In this document: in pieces, positions 1 through 6,590 of the stretch
Layout of the letters: each line of letters starts with the position of its first letter
How positions within the stretch are numbered: the first letter of the stretch is position 1
Assembly (NCBI GenBank): GCA_937900755.1
Contig: CALCDN010000241.1
Coordinates: 1 to 13,736, forward strand
Reading direction: 5' to 3'
DNA from: an uncultured Acetobacter sp.
Lineage (GTDB): Bacteria; Pseudomonadota; Alphaproteobacteria; Acetobacterales; Acetobacteraceae
Length of the DNA: 13,736 nucleotides
Made by a program: the position numbers and the translations under genes
Notes under the pieces: generated by a model
Databases searched by the model: none
What the model saw: only the letters and a program-made list of their open reading frames with translations
What the model was told of the DNA's origin: nothing

Positions 1-1376
1 GTGGGTGCCTGCCGTTCCCTTCCGCCGGCACACAGCCCGGCAAAACCGGGGGCGGGCGATGGGCCACGCAACACCGCGCGCTCAAGCAGACGGGCGGAGG
101 CCCGGCACACGCCAACACCCAGACCGCACGCCACCAGCGGGTGTTTGAGCACGGACAAAAGCGCGACAGGCGTGTAGCGGCTCTCCACCATCTGCGCCAC
201 CAGCCGCAGCAGAACCGCCCCGGGGGTGTCCGCCAGCGTGGCTCCCGCGCTGTCATCGGCCAGAATACCCCACCGCTCCAGCTCCGTGGCCACACGGGCG
301 GCCAGCCCCCGGTCGGGGGTTACGAGCGCCACGCGGTGGCCGGGCTGCTCCAGCGCGTTGCGCATGATCATGCTGATGGCCACGGCCTCTTCCTGCTGGT
401 CCGCCGCCTCAAACCGGCTGACATGGGCCAGCGCCACCGGGCCGGGTTTTGACCAGTCATCCAGGGCCGCGGCAGGCAGCATAACGCGCGACAGCACCGC
501 CGCGCGCTCTGGCTGCCCCCCCGGAGCGCTCCATACCTGCACGTCCTCGCGCGCGGCTTCCAGTGCTGCGAGAAGGTGACTCATGCCCGCCTGGGGGTGG
601 CTGTCGGGCAGGGAGGCGAACACCTCTGGCGGCATGAGCGTATCCAGCCCCGGCAGGACAACCTTGCCCCCCCGGCAGGACAGGATGGCCCGCAGCGCCT
701 GGGCCGTGGGGGCCAGGGCATGCGTAAAGCCCGCCGCCCACAGGCGCGTGGCCTGCCCCTGCTCCCCCATGCTCCGCCATAGCCGCGCCTGCGAGTCCAG
801 CAGCGCGACCTGCCGGGCCACGGGGTTGACCAGCCCCTGGCTGTGCAGCCATTGGGGCCATGTCGCGGTTACAATTTTTAAAAACTCAAGAATGGTCTGC
901 CAGTGTTCGGCATAATCCTCCTGCACGGCATCGGGCAGCCGTTCAAGCAGGTTGACCCCGGCCCACTCCGCCTCGTCCATCAGGTCCGCCAGGGCACGAG
1001 CCAGTGGCCATGCCTGGTCCAGCGTGGGGCGGGTGCCAAAGGCATCCTTGGCCTCCAGGACAAAGCGCGTGAGCACGGCCAGCCGGGTCATGGCCGGTAC
1101 GGCCGGGGGCAGGGCCAAGGCGTCCACCCCACCACAGGCGGACAGGCCCAGTTCGGTCTCGTCCAGACCACCAATGGGCATGATGCGGGGCAGCAGCATG
1201 CCGCGCCCATCCATTTGCCGCAAAAACGCCTCTGTCAGCGCACGCGCCGCACGGCGGCCGGGCAGAACAATGGTGCCCTCGCCCATGGCCTCGGGGTCAT
1301 GCCCCGCGGCCTCGATCCATCGGGCGGCCAGGGTATCGAGAAAAGGCAGATGCGCTGGAATGGTGGCAAGTTTCAT
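1..1376 (-). CDS. addB: AddB, double-strand break repair protein (N-terminal part, cut by the window edge)
   Basis: About 458 codons read without a stop from the ATG at 1376 to the window edge. AddB pairs with AddA in the helicase-nuclease that processes double-strand breaks in alphaproteobacteria. The N-terminus carries the family's degenerate nucleotide-binding motif (VLPGRRAARALTEAF, about residues 37-51). Near the edge are segments I recall from alphaproteobacterial AddB: DDSAGATLADTPGAVLLRL, LLSVLKHPL and LLERAVLRGPSPAPG. The family is about 1000 residues, so the C-terminal nuclease half lies outside. The start is fixed by an ATGA overlap with the tsaE stop, which implies translational coupling. 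Gene order tsaE then addB fits alphaproteobacteria, although genes often found between them are absent. Identification is by recalled motifs, not by a search. Confidence 0.86.
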   Translation of the reverse strand, partial: MKLATIPAHLPFLDTLAARWIEAAGHDPEAMGEGTIVLPGRRAARALTEAFLRQMDGRGMLLPRIMPIGGLDETELGLSACGGVDALALPPAVPAMTRLAVLTRFVLEAKDAFGTRPTLDQAWPLARALADLMDEAEWAGVNLLERLPDAVQEDYAEHWQTILEFLKIVTATWPQWLHSQGLVNPVARQVALLDSQARLWRSMGEQGQATRLWAAGFTHALAPTAQALRAILSCRGGKVVLPGLDTLMPPEVFASLPDSHPQAGMSHLLAALEAAREDVQVWSAPGGQPERAAVLSRVMLPAAALDDWSKPGPVALAHVSRFEAADQQEEAVAISMIMRNALEQPGHRVALVTPDRGLAARVATELERWGILADDSAGATLADTPGAVLLRLVAQMVESRYTPVALLSVLKHPLVACGLGVGVCRASARLLERAVLRGPSPAPGFAGLCAGGRERQAP

Positions 1377-1831
1377 ACCCGCGGCTCCGGGTTTGCGGCC
1401 TGCTGCGCGCACAGCCGCCCGGCCCAGCCGACAACCGTGGCGTGGCGGCTTCCATCGGGGGCGACAGCGAGCGTAATATGCACCGCACCGGGTGGGAGCA
1501 TGTCCTCCAGCCGTTCAGGCCATTCCACCAGCATCACACCCTCGCACGCATCGTCCCACCCCAGTTCGTCCAGTTCATCCGGGCTACCCAGCCGCCACAG
1601 GTCAAAGTGGTAGGCCGTGGCCGTGGGCGCGTCATAGGCCTGTACCAGCGTATAGGTCGGGCTTGGCACCTCCATAGTCGGGGCATTGCAAAAACTGCGC
1701 AGGAAAGCCCGCGCAAACACGCTTTTGCCCGCCCCCAGCGGGCCAGACAGCAAAATGGCGTCTCCTGGCCGCGCAAGACCTGCAAGGGTTGTGGCCAGTT
1801 GTGCCGTATCGGCCTCGGTTTTCAGCAACAT
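1373..1831 (-). CDS. tsaE: TsaE, tRNA t6A biosynthesis ATPase
   Basis: A 152-residue protein of normal family length. TsaE is the ATPase that works with TsaB and TsaD in making N6-threonylcarbamoyladenosine at tRNA position 37, in the cytoplasm. Visible motifs in order are the Walker A loop GPLGAGKS (residues 30-37), SPTYTLVQAY, HFDLWRL and the Walker B-like LVEWPERL. All are family hallmarks. The ATG at 1831 gives a normal N-terminus, though its ribosome-binding site is weak. Its stop overlaps the addB start as ATGA. It opens a minus-strand unit divergent from the CtrA-like gene, across an AT-rich spacer of about 440 bases. I found no clear promoter for it. Confidence 0.95.
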   Translation of the reverse strand: MLLKTEADTAQLATTLAGLARPGDAILLSGPLGAGKSVFARAFLRSFCNAPTMEVPSPTYTLVQAYDAPTATAYHFDLWRLGSPDELDELGWDDACEGVMLVEWPERLEDMLPPGAVHITLAVAPDGSRHATVVGWAGRLCAQQAANPEPRV

Positions 1832-1938
1832 GCCCGCTTATGGCTCCCGCTCCATGGTGGACACCTGCCCACGCCAGAGGTCCAAGACTGTTCCTTTAAT
1901 TCATATCGGGCGACAAGCGGGAAGAGTGAAGCGCAGAA

Positions 1939-1955
1939 TTGTAATTTTTTTACAA
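1939..1955. repeat. Inverted repeat TTGTAA-N5-TTACAA
   Basis: Perfect 6-base arms at 1939-1944 and 1950-1955 around five T residues. It lies about 110 bases upstream of tsaE. It could be a binding site for a dimeric regulator or a chance dyad in AT-rich DNA. No regulator can be assigned. Confidence 0.4.
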
Positions 1956-2036
1956 ACCCGGTCTTTAGTTAGGAAATAATAAAACTTATTGAAGTCAAAC
2001 CCCATTATATTAAAAAAAATACTTTCTGATACTTTA

Positions 2037-2071
2037 TTGTTTATACTTTTTGTAAATTTTTCAGGTATAAT
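2037..2071 (+). promoter_or_regulatory. Candidate promoter for the CtrA-like gene
   Basis: A perfect TATAAT at 2066-2071 lies in the AT-rich spacer about 200 bases upstream of the plus-strand start at 2270. The -35 side is poor: TTGTTT at 2037 is too far (23 bases) and TTATAC at 2041 matches weakly at 19 bases. AT-rich DNA gives such -10 boxes by chance, so this is a candidate only. Confidence 0.3.
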
Positions 2072-2269
2072 CAGAGCCAGAGGGGGCAACTCCTTTTGCA
2101 GGATGTGTCATCCCCACCCATACCCTGATCACATACCTGTTATTACAAAAAATATAAAATAATATGAATTTGTGTTTATTTTTCCAAAAAAACACGTAAA
2201 GGTGTCATCCATGCCGACAGATACAACCTCAAGATGTATAACCTTTCCTGCAGCTATGTGAGGCCAGTC

Positions 2270-3034
2270 ATGCGCATCCTGTTTGCCGAGGACAAGTTTA
2301 CCTCCAGCCGCGCCATTCTCTCCGCCCTGAAAAAAGCAGGCTTTGCGGCCGACCTGGCCCGATCCGGCCAGAACGCCATAGAATTACTGCGTAACTATGA
2401 TTACGGGCTTGCGGTTATTACCACGACCCTGGCGGATATGGATGGATATACCATTCTCAACACGCTCCGCACGCTCAAGGTCACAACCCCCGTTATCATT
2501 CTCTCCAACATTGATACGCCAGACGCCAAAATCCGGGCTTTTGCCCTTGGTGCGGATGATTATCTGGCCGAACCGTTCGAGACTGCGGAACTGATTGCCC
2601 GCGCACAGGCCATTCTGCGCCGCTCAAACGGATACGCCCACCCCATTGCCCAGGTAGGCACGTTGACCCTGCACCTGAACAACCACACGGTCACGGTGGA
2701 AAACCGCCCCATCCACCTGACCGGCAAGGAGTTTGCCATTCTGGAACTGCTGGTGCTGCGCAAGGGCATCGCCCAGACCAAGGAGACATTCCTCAACCAC
2801 CTGTACGGCGGCAGGGATGAACCCGACATCAAGATCATTGATGTGTTTATCTGCAAATTGCGCAAAAAACTGCAGACCGTTGGCGCAGAGGACCTTATTT
2901 CAACCGTGTGGGGCCGGGGTTATATTCTGCACGACCCGCAGGCGCAGCCGGTTCCCTCCCCCCTGCTTGCACTCTCCCAGATCCAGCCCATGCCCCAACC
3001 CGCGTTGCTCCAGCTACAGGCCGTTGGCGACTGA
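2270..3034 (+). CDS. CtrA-like OmpR/PhoB-family response regulator with a degenerate receiver
   Basis: A 254-residue two-domain regulator: receiver (1-118) and winged-helix DNA-binding domain (about 125-222). It aligns without gaps to my recollection of Caulobacter CtrA through the receiver. It keeps E7 and D8 of the acidic pocket and S79, but the phospho-acceptor D51 is Thr (codon 2420-2422) and the invariant K101 before Pro-Phe is Glu (codon 2570-2572). The DNA-binding segment KIIDVFICKLRKKL (188-201) and TVWGRGY match CtrA. After the fold comes a Pro/Gln/Leu-rich tail of about 32 residues ending VGD. The start at 2270 is chosen because GAGG lies six bases upstream and the N-terminus then matches CtrA; the in-frame ATG at 2234 has no ribosome-binding site. 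Inferred role: a CtrA paralogue working without aspartate phosphorylation. Whether a normal CtrA exists elsewhere cannot be seen. Confidence 0.9.
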   Translation: MRILFAEDKFTSSRAILSALKKAGFAADLARSGQNAIELLRNYDYGLAVITTTLADMDGYTILNTLRTLKVTTPVIILSNIDTPDAKIRAFALGADDYLAEPFETAELIARAQAILRRSNGYAHPIAQVGTLTLHLNNHTVTVENRPIHLTGKEFAILELLVLRKGIAQTKETFLNHLYGGRDEPDIKIIDVFICKLRKKLQTVGAEDLISTVWGRGYILHDPQAQPVPSPLLALSQIQPMPQPALLQLQAVGD

Positions 3035-3052
3035 TCGCCTCCATGCTGTTTT

Positions 3053-3074
3053 AAAAACCTGTTCCCCGGTTTTT
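3053..3074. terminator. Possible bidirectional terminator between converging genes
   Basis: Inverted repeat AAAAACC (3053-3059) and GGTTTTT (3068-3074) with an 8-base loop, between the ends of the CtrA-like gene and thiD. The A and T tracts give a U-run in either direction. The stem has only two GC pairs, so it is weak, but its position between convergent stops is right. Confidence 0.45.
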
Positions 3075-3088
3075 GGAGCACATATTTT

Positions 3089-3922
3089 TCAGGACCGGAT
3101 CGCAGGGTACCAGGCATGCGCATGCCACAGTGGACCCGCACCCTTGCCCAGTTCCGGCGCCTGCAAAATCGCGTCCTGCACATACCGGCATGATTGCCCC
3201 ACGGCGTCTGGCAATGCATGTCCGCGCGCCAGCAGAGTGGCTAGCGCACTGGCCAGCGTACACCCCGTTCCATGTGTGTGCCGGGTTGCAATCCGCCGAC
3301 CCGTAAATTCATGAAACCCTGACGAATCGAGCAGCACATCCACCAGATGCTCGCCCGCCATATGCCCCCCCTTGAGCAGGACAGCAGCACCCGTGCGCTG
3401 GTGCAACCACAGGGCGGCGGCCTTCATGTCCTCCACCGTATGGATGGACAGGCCCGTCAGTTTTTCCGCTTCGGGCAGATTGGGCGTGACCAGCGTGGCA
3501 AGGGGCAGGAGCGTTGTGTGCAGGCAGGCCATCGCGTCCTCCGCCAGAAGGGCGGCCCCGCCCTTGGCCACCATGACCGGGTCCACCACAACAGCAAGTC
3601 CGGGTATTTGCTGGCGGAGTCCCGCTATTTCCGCAGCCACGGCCTGTGTTTGCGCCACACCGCCCAACATGCCGGTTTTTATGGCGTCCACCCCGATATC
3701 GTCCACCACGCACCGGATCTGGTCGCGTACAAACTGGGGGGGTACGGGCAGAATACCCTGCACACCCTGGGTGTTCTGCGCTGTCAGGGCGGTTATGGCG
3801 GTCATGGCGTATCCGCCAAGCGCTGTAATGGCTTTGATATCGGCCTGAATCCCCGCCCCGCCCCCGGAGTCGCTACCTGCTATGGAAAGAACTCTTGGAC
3901 GTAACGAGGGGGAACGGGTCAT
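3089..3922 (-). CDS. thiD: ThiD, hydroxymethylpyrimidine / phosphomethylpyrimidine kinase
   Basis: A 277-residue ribokinase-fold kinase. It phosphorylates HMP to HMP-P and then to HMP-PP, the pyrimidine half of thiamine, in the cytoplasm. Visible motifs are the N-terminal GSDSGGGAGIQADIKA (from residue 17), VVDPVMVAKGGAALL, and the C-terminal anion hole HTHGTGCT (about 215-222) with the catalytic region's Cys. Length is normal. The ATG at 3922 is preceded by AAGGAAG about eight bases away. It starts 18 bases after the glmM stop, so the two are probably co-transcribed. No other thiamine gene and no recognisable TPP riboswitch is in the window. It converges on the CtrA-like gene. Confidence 0.95.
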   Translation of the reverse strand: MTRSPSLRPRVLSIAGSDSGGGAGIQADIKAITALGGYAMTAITALTAQNTQGVQGILPVPPQFVRDQIRCVVDDIGVDAIKTGMLGGVAQTQAVAAEIAGLRQQIPGLAVVVDPVMVAKGGAALLAEDAMACLHTTLLPLATLVTPNLPEAEKLTGLSIHTVEDMKAAALWLHQRTGAAVLLKGGHMAGEHLVDVLLDSSGFHEFTGRRIATRHTHGTGCTLASALATLLARGHALPDAVGQSCRYVQDAILQAPELGKGAGPLWHAHAWYPAIRS

Positions 3923-3940
3923 GCGGGACTCTTCCTTTGT

Positions 3941-5299
3941 TCAGGTCGGCAGGGCCACTTTTTCCAACACGGCGCACATCTGGCTTACGGCCTCATCCAC
4001 CAGGGCCGCGTCTTCCGCCTCGGCCATGACGCGCACCAGAGGTTCGGTACCGCTGCGCCGGAGCAGCAGGCGGCCATGCCCGGCCAGAGTGCGCTCCACC
4101 TCGTGCTGGCGCTGGCGCACCTCGTCCGTATCCAGCGGGCAGGCTCCTGCGTAGCGGACATTGCGCAGTTTTTGCGGAAAAGGCTGGAAAAGGCGGCAGA
4201 CCTCGCTCGCAGGGCGGCCGGATTCGACCAGAACAGCCAGAATCTGCAACGCGGCAATCAGCCCGTCCCCCGTGGTGGCAAAGTCGGTCAGCACCATATG
4301 GCCAGACTGTTCGCCCCCCACGTTAACGCCCCGCTCACGCATGCGGTCGACCACGTGCCGCGCGCCCACGGCCGTGCGCTCCAGCCCCACGCCCATTTTT
4401 TCCAAAAACCGTTCAAGCCCCATGTTGGACATGACCGTAGCCACCACGGCATTGCCCACCAGACGCCCCTCCGCGGTCCATGACCGGGCGATGAGTGCGA
4501 GAATCTGGTCGCCATCAATCAGGCGTCCGGTTTCATCCGCGATCAGCACGCGATCCGCGTCCCCGTCCAGGGCGATGCCAATATCCGCGCCATGCTGCAC
4601 CACCGCCTTGCACAGGGCCTCGGGGTGGGTGGAGCCGCAGTGTTCGTTAATATTCACGCCATTGGGCTCACACCCGATGCGAATGACCTCCGCCCCCAGT
4701 TCCCACAGGGCTGTGGGCGCAACCCGGTAGGCCGAACCGTTGGCGCAGTCGATCACGATTTTCATGCCATCAAGCCGCAATTTACGCGGAAAGGAGGACT
4801 TGGCACTTTCAATATACCGGCCCGCCGCATCATTCAGGCGCGAGGCGCGGCCGATCTGGGCGGGGTGCGCCATGTGCTGGTGCAGGTCCGTCACCATCAG
4901 GTTTTCTATGGTGCGCTCATCCTGGTCGGAGAGTTTGAAGCCATCGGGGCCAAACAGCTTGATCCCGTTATCGCCAAACGGATTATGGGAGGCGGAGATC
5001 ATAACCCCCAGATCCGCCCGCAAGGAGCGGGTCAGCAGGGCAATTGCAGGCGTAGGCAGCGGCCCCACCAGCGTGACATCCATGCCGGCGGACAAAAAGC
5101 CCGCGACCAGCGCGCTCTCAATCATGTAGCCCGACAGCCTGGTATCCTTGCCCAGCAGAACGCAGTGCCGGTGGTCCCCCCGCCGGAAGTGCAGGCCCGC
5201 GGCCTGCCCCAGCTTCTGGGCAATTTCCACCGTCATGGGGGCAATATTGGCCGTGCCACGAATACCGTCTGTTCCGAAAAATCGCTTCATAATACTCAT
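3941..5299 (-). CDS. glmM: GlmM, phosphoglucosamine mutase
   Basis: A 452-residue enzyme of normal length that converts glucosamine-6-phosphate to glucosamine-1-phosphate for UDP-GlcNAc, peptidoglycan and LPS. Motifs in order: FGTDGIRG at the N-terminus, the active-site loop ISASHNPFGDNG with phosphoserine S104, the metal site DGDADR (245-250), the sugar-binding GEQSGH (329-334), and the phosphate-binding RRSGTEP (414-420). The start at 5299 gives MSIMKRFFGTDG; the in-frame ATG at 5290 is also possible and the ribosome-binding site does not decide between them. It lies 147 bases downstream of folP and 18 bases upstream of thiD. The folP-glmM order downstream of ftsH is conserved in many proteobacteria. 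Confidence 0.97.
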   Translation of the reverse strand: MSIMKRFFGTDGIRGTANIAPMTVEIAQKLGQAAGLHFRRGDHRHCVLLGKDTRLSGYMIESALVAGFLSAGMDVTLVGPLPTPAIALLTRSLRADLGVMISASHNPFGDNGIKLFGPDGFKLSDQDERTIENLMVTDLHQHMAHPAQIGRASRLNDAAGRYIESAKSSFPRKLRLDGMKIVIDCANGSAYRVAPTALWELGAEVIRIGCEPNGVNINEHCGSTHPEALCKAVVQHGADIGIALDGDADRVLIADETGRLIDGDQILALIARSWTAEGRLVGNAVVATVMSNMGLERFLEKMGVGLERTAVGARHVVDRMRERGVNVGGEQSGHMVLTDFATTGDGLIAALQILAVLVESGRPASEVCRLFQPFPQKLRNVRYAGACPLDTDEVRQRQHEVERTLAGHGRLLLRRSGTEPLVRVMAEAEDAALVDEAVSQMCAVLEKVALPT

Positions 5300-5383
5300 T
5301 CCATTCCGCTATCGGCAATGGACCTGAATACTCTGGCCGTTGCTGGCGGAAACTCCTGTCCTGTCCTGCTGCTCTTTCCTAAA

Positions 5384-5408
5384 ACGGTTTTGGATTGGAA
5401 GAAACCGT
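5384..5408 (-). terminator. Weak terminator-like hairpin after folP
   Basis: Inverted repeat ACGGTTT (5384-5390) and AAACCGT (5402-5408) with an 11-base loop, in the 147-base folP-glmM gap. On the minus strand the stem is followed by only TTTA, so it may just attenuate, or be chance. I saw no clear glmM promoter beside it. Confidence 0.3.
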
Positions 5409-5446
5409 GTTCAGGCCACAAAATTTATTTTTGGCGCGCACTGTGT

Positions 5447-6478
5447 TCATTCCTCCCGCACGCCCTGCCACACCCGTACACCCTGCGCCATGCTGGCCAC
5501 ATTGTGCACGCGCAACAGCGGGTTACCAAACGGCATGGCCATGAGGGATGCCGCCACCGTGCCACTGTCACGCCCCGCGGGCTCCGCAACCCCCGTGAGC
5601 GCGCCGATCATCCGCTTGCGCGAAAGGGCGAACACCACGCGGCACCCCAGGTTGGCCAGCAGCAGTGCCCGGCGCAGCAAAACAACATTCTGCGCCTGCG
5701 TTTTGGCAAAGCCAAAGCCCGGATCAACCATCAACCGCTCACGGGCAATGCCCGCGGCCACGGCGGCCTCCACTCTTTGCCCCAGTTCACGCACCACATC
5801 ACAGGCCACATCGGCATACCGGGTGTGCGCCTCCATGGTCTGGGGCGTGCCGCGCATGTGCATGAGCACAACGCCGCAGTCCTTGCCCGCCAGCAGGGGC
5901 AACGCCGCAGGGTCATGCCCAAGGGCTGAAACATCGTTGATAACCCGCGCCCCCGCGGCCAGTGCGCGCTCCATGACCAGACTGTTGCGCGTATCGACCG
6001 AAAGCGGCACGTCCGGCATGCTCTGGCGCAACCCCTCCAGCACCGGGCCAACCCGCTCCCACTCCTGCTGGGGGGAGACAACCGCCGCGCCGGGGCGTGT
6101 GCTTTCGCCCCCTATATCCAGCACACCAGCGCCTTCGCGCACCATCTGCTCCGCCGCCTGCATGGCGTGGCCCGCGTGATAATGCTGGCCCGCGCAGCTA
6201 AAGCTGTCCGGTGTTGTGTTGAGGATGCCCATGACCAGTGGCCCCGCAGGCAAACCCGCATCCGATACGGGAGAAACAAGGCGTTGCAACACGGGCAGCC
6301 ATGTCTGGGGTACGGCCGCCACGGGCATGGGGCCGGTAGCCCTGCTCCCCTCAATCAGCAGCACGGTTGTAAAGGCTGCGTTACTGTTCTGGAGTGGAAG
6401 GGCTGCTCCCTGCCTTATGGCCTCCTGCGCCATCTGCCCGAACAGCAGCCCCATGGGTTCCACCAGCCTGCGCCACAT
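5447..6478 (-). CDS. folP: FolP, dihydropteroate synthase with N-terminal extension
   Basis: Dihydropteroate synthase joins p-aminobenzoate to hydroxymethyl-dihydropterin pyrophosphate in folate synthesis. The 343-residue reading shows the TIM-barrel motifs MGILNTTPDSFS (83-94), DIGGESTRPGA (121-131), SVDTRN, VINDVSA, VVLMHMRGTPQTM, DPGFGFAKT and ALSRKRMIG. About 75 residues precede the first motif, whereas a usual DHPS reaches it within about 20, so there is an unrecognised N-terminal extension. The usual Asp-Gly after PDSFS is Cys-Ala here. The start at 6478 is chosen because AAGGA lies about seven bases upstream and it falls after the ftsH terminator. An in-frame ATG at 6526 also has a perfect ribosome-binding site but sits in the terminator loop. 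Confidence 0.94.
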   Translation of the reverse strand: MWRRLVEPMGLLFGQMAQEAIRQGAALPLQNSNAAFTTVLLIEGSRATGPMPVAAVPQTWLPVLQRLVSPVSDAGLPAGPLVMGILNTTPDSFSCAGQHYHAGHAMQAAEQMVREGAGVLDIGGESTRPGAAVVSPQQEWERVGPVLEGLRQSMPDVPLSVDTRNSLVMERALAAGARVINDVSALGHDPAALPLLAGKDCGVVLMHMRGTPQTMEAHTRYADVACDVVRELGQRVEAAVAAGIARERLMVDPGFGFAKTQAQNVVLLRRALLLANLGCRVVFALSRKRMIGALTGVAEPAGRDSGTVAASLMAMPFGNPLLRVHNVASMAQGVRVWQGVREE

Positions 6479-6509
6479 GCCTTTATCCTTTATATGGTCC
6501 CCACCATGC

Positions 6510-6536
6510 AAAAGAGGCGGCACCATGTGCCGCCTC
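6510..6536 (-). terminator. Intrinsic terminator after ftsH, overlapping a possible upstream folP start
   Basis: Perfect 9-base GC-rich stem GAGGCGGCA (6514-6522) and TGCCGCCTC (6528-6536) with a 5-base loop, followed on the minus strand by TTTT (6513-6510). It lies 54 bases after the ftsH stop. The 5' arm on the minus strand contains an AAAGGAGG-type ribosome-binding site and the loop contains an ATG in frame with folP, so a translational role is also possible. Confidence 0.75.
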
Positions 6537-6590
6537 CTTTACCTGACATTCCAGTTAATTCCGCGCTCCGGGCCACCGGGCCAGACCCGC

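Larger units (their letters stand above)
1832..2269. other. AT-rich divergent intergenic region between tsaE and the CtrA-like gene
   Basis: No convincing gene. Roughly 1890-2190 is strikingly AT-rich against GC-rich neighbours. It holds an inverted repeat TTGTAA-N5-TTACAA (1939-1955), a perfect TATAAT (2066-2071), and a small dyad GGATG-TGT-CATCC (2101-2113). The 9-mer GTGTCATCC occurs at 2105-2113 and again at 2202-2210. The low GC and the divergent layout fit a regulatory region. A 62-codon minus-strand open frame at 1901-2089 lacks a ribosome-binding site or recognisable domain, and I do not treat it as a gene. Confidence 0.6.

Noticed and set aside
457..861. Minus-strand 134-codon open frame
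   Set aside because: Shadow of addB in another frame; very Gly/Ala/Arg-rich with no motif.
1901..2089. Minus-strand 62-codon open frame in the AT-rich spacer
   Set aside because: No ribosome-binding site, no domain, and AT-rich sequence that encodes mainly Phe, Ile, Asn and Lys by composition.
2234..2269. Upstream ATG for the CtrA-like gene at 2234
   Set aside because: No ribosome-binding site, and the 12 extra residues do not fit the family; ATG at 2270 has GAGG six bases upstream.
4592..5929. Long plus-strand open frame (445 codons)
   Set aside because: It lies opposite glmM and folP, both clear genes, and its translation is low-complexity with no domain; a GC-rich shadow frame.
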